NCBI GenBank assembly: GCA_037447655.1
Contig: JBBHKE010000176.1
Coordinates: forward strand, 310,001 to 374,000
DNA from: Zygnema cylindricum
Lineage: Eukaryota > Streptophyta > Zygnematophyceae > Zygnematales > Zygnemataceae
Length of the DNA stretch: 64,000 nt
Direction: 5' to 3'
Part shown: positions 61,871 through 64,000 of the stretch, piece after piece
Position numbering within the stretch: the first letter of the stretch is position 1
Layout: each line of letters opens with the position of its first letter
Notes under the pieces: generated by a model
Seen by the model: only the letters and a program-made list of their open reading frames with translations
Databases searched by the model: none
What the model was told of the DNA's origin: nothing
Program-made: the position numbers and the translations under genes

Positions 61871-64000
61871 GGTAACAACTCTTGTTATTGCTAATTGTTT
61901 GTGTAATTTAGGTAACAATTCCAGTAATCCCTAATTGTTTGTGTAATTTAGATAACAATTATTGTTATCGCTAACTCTTTGTGTAAGTTAGGTAACCATT
62001 CTTGTTAGTGCTAAAAGTTTGTGTAATTAAGGTAATAATTCCTGTTATCGCTAAAAGTTTGTGTAATTTAGATATTAATTATTGTTATCGCTAACAGTTT
62101 GTGTAAGTTAGATAACAGTTCTTGTTAGCGCTAACTGTATGTGTAATTTATGTAACAATTATTGTTATTGCTAATAGTTTGTGTAATTAAGGTAGTAGTT
62201 CTTGTTATTGCTAACAATTTGTGTAATATAGGTAAAAATTTCTGTTATTGCTAACAGTTTGTGTATTTTAGATTATAATTCCTGTTATCTCTAATAGTTT
62301 GTGTAATTTAGATAAAAATTTCTTTTATCGCTAACTGTTTTTGTAATTTAGGTAACAATTCATGTTATTGCTAATTGTTTGTGTAATTTTGGTAGCATTT
62401 TTTGTTATTGCTAACAGTTTGTGTAATTTAGGTAACAATTCATTTTATCACTAACTCTTTGTGTAACTTTTTAGGTAACTATTCTTGATAGCTCTAACAG
62501 TTTGTGTAAGTTAAATAACAATTCCTGTTAGTGTAAATGTTTGTGTAATTTAGATTACAATTCTTGTTATCGCTTATAGTTTGTAAAATTTAAATAACAA
62601 TACCTGTTAGCGCTAAGTGTTTTTGTAATTTAGGTAACAATTCTTGTTATCCCTAATTGTTTGTGTAATTAAGGTAACATCTCTTGTTATTGCTAACAGA
62701 TTGTGTAATTTAGGTAACATTTCCTGTTAGCGCTAATAGTTTCTGTAATTTAGGCAAAAATTCTTGTTATCGCCTATTGTGTGTGTAATCTAGTAAAAAT
62801 TCTTGTTATCCTTAACAGTTTGTGTAATTTAGGTTACAATTCATGTTTGCGCTAACTGTTAATGTAATTTAGATAACAATTTCTGTTATTGCTAACTGCT
62901 TCTATTATTAAGGTAACAATTCTTGTTATCGCTAACTTTTTCTTTAATTTAGGTAACAATTCTTGTTATCGCTAACTGTGTGTGTAATTTAGGTAACAAT
63001 TCTTGTTATCGCTAACAGTTTCTGTAATTAAGGTAACAATTCTTGTTATCGCCAATTGTTTGATTAATTTAGGTAACAATTCTTGTTATCGCTAACAGTT
63101 TATGTAATTTATGTAACAATTCATTTTATCGCTAACAGTTTGTGTAATTTAGATAATAATTTTAGTTATCGCTGACAGTTTGTGTAAGTTAGAAAATAGT
63201 TCCTCTTATCATTAACAGTTTGTGTAAGATAGGTAACCATTCTTGATAGCTCTAACTATTTCTGTAAATTAGATAACAATTCTTGTTAGCACTAACTGTT
63301 TGTGTAATTTAGGTATTAATTCATGTTATCGCTAACTGTTTGTTTTATTTAGGTAACAATTCTTGTTATCGCTAACTGTTTGTGTAATTTAGGTAACAAT
63401 TCTTGTTATCACTAAATCATTCTGAAATTTAGGCATCAATTCTTGTTAAACAATAACTATTTTTGTAATTTAGGAATCAATCTTGTTATCGCTAACAGTT
63501 TGTGTAGGTTAGGTAACCATTCTTGTTAGCACTACAATTTGTGTAAGTTAGATAACAATTTGTGTTAGCGCTAAATGTTTGTAATTTACGTAACAATTCT
63601 TGTTATCGCTAACTGTTTTTGTAATTTAGGTAACAGTTATTGTTATGGCTAACTGTTTTTGTAATTTAGGTAACAATTCCTGTTATCGCTAACAGTTTGT
63701 GTAATTTAGGTAACATTTCTTGTTATTGCTAACTGTTTGTGTAATTTAGGTAACAATTCTTGTTATCGCTAACTGTTTTTGTAATTTAGGTTACAATTCT
63801 TGTTATCGCTAACAGTTTGTGTAATTTAGGTAACAATTCTTGTTATTGCTAACTGTTTGTGTAATTTAGGTAACAATTCTTGTTATCGCTAACTGTTTGT
63901 GTAATTTAGGTAACAATTCCAGTTATCACTGAAAGTTTGTGTAGGTTAGGTAACCATTCTTGTTAGCGCTAACAGTTTGTGTAAGTTAGAGTACAATTCT

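Larger units (their letters stand above)
41660..64000 (-). repeat. 40-bp satellite array, reverse orientation, right part
   Basis: About 560 reverse-orientation monomers running off the window end. From about 46500 to 61500 most units are close to consensus (GGTAACAATTCTTGTTATCGC with TTTGTGTAATTTA), and long blocks are shared, so this part is the most homogenised. Irregular monomers break phase near 46890 (about 16 bp lost), 47135 (extra GCAAATCTT) and 54682 (GAACGTAAC joint). No gene, RNA or insertion seen. Confidence 0.97.

Noticed and set aside
1-64000. CRISPR array or other spaced direct repeat
   Set aside because: The whole 40-bp unit is repeated without unique spacers, and the retrotransposon shows this is eukaryotic DNA.
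1-64000. Telomeric repeat or CENP-B box
   Set aside because: No short G-rich telomere-type unit and no match to the CENP-B box pattern in the monomer.

Overview
The window is eukaryotic repetitive DNA, almost entirely one AT-rich tandem satellite with a 40-bp unit. No host gene is visible. The setting resembles centromeric, pericentromeric or subtelomeric heterochromatin, but that is inference. The only protein-coding traces belong to one dead Ty1/copia retrotransposon. The species or kingdom cannot be fixed from what is here.

Layout. 1-18169: satellite in the forward orientation (monomer core GATAACAAGAATTGTTACC followed by TAAATTACACAAA). 18170-19058: an 889-bp solo LTR with a perfect 5-bp target duplication. 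19064-23090: forward satellite again. 23091-23094: a 4-bp centre at which the satellite flips orientation. 23095-35512: the same satellite as its reverse complement, broken at about 30023-30152 by 130 bp of unrelated sequence. 35513-41659: a structurally complete copia element on the minus strand (LTR, primer site, gag, protease, integrase, reverse transcriptase, RNase H, polypurine tract, LTR). 41660-64000: reverse-orientation satellite running off the end of the window. By subtraction the satellite occupies about 56.8 kb, or roughly 1,400 monomers, and it continues past both ends.

The satellite has internal order. Each monomer carries an imperfect dyad. There are two main monomer types (GATAAC/AATTGTTACC/TAAATTAC and GCTAAC/AATGGTTACC/TAACTTAC), and many multi-monomer blocks are duplicated at near-multiples of 40 bp. 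One marker block occurs in direct orientation in the left arm and inverted in the right arm. The mirror structure therefore arose by inversion or inverted duplication of an already diverged array. The rightmost 16 kb is the most homogenised part and shows repeated higher-order blocks.

Both retroelement insertions are in frame with the satellite: removing the element and one target copy restores an intact monomer. The two LTRs of the copia element differ at about 10% of positions (counted by eye), and its coding region carries about eleven in-frame stops and about six frameshifts, so it is old and inactive. Two unusual points stand out. Its primer site matches the anticodon loop of initiator tRNA-Met (half-tRNA priming, as in Drosophila copia). 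The gag reading frame also opens inside the LTR and runs through the primer site. The unrelated-looking solo LTR ends in the same way, with an ATG-initiated frame running off its end in the same phase.
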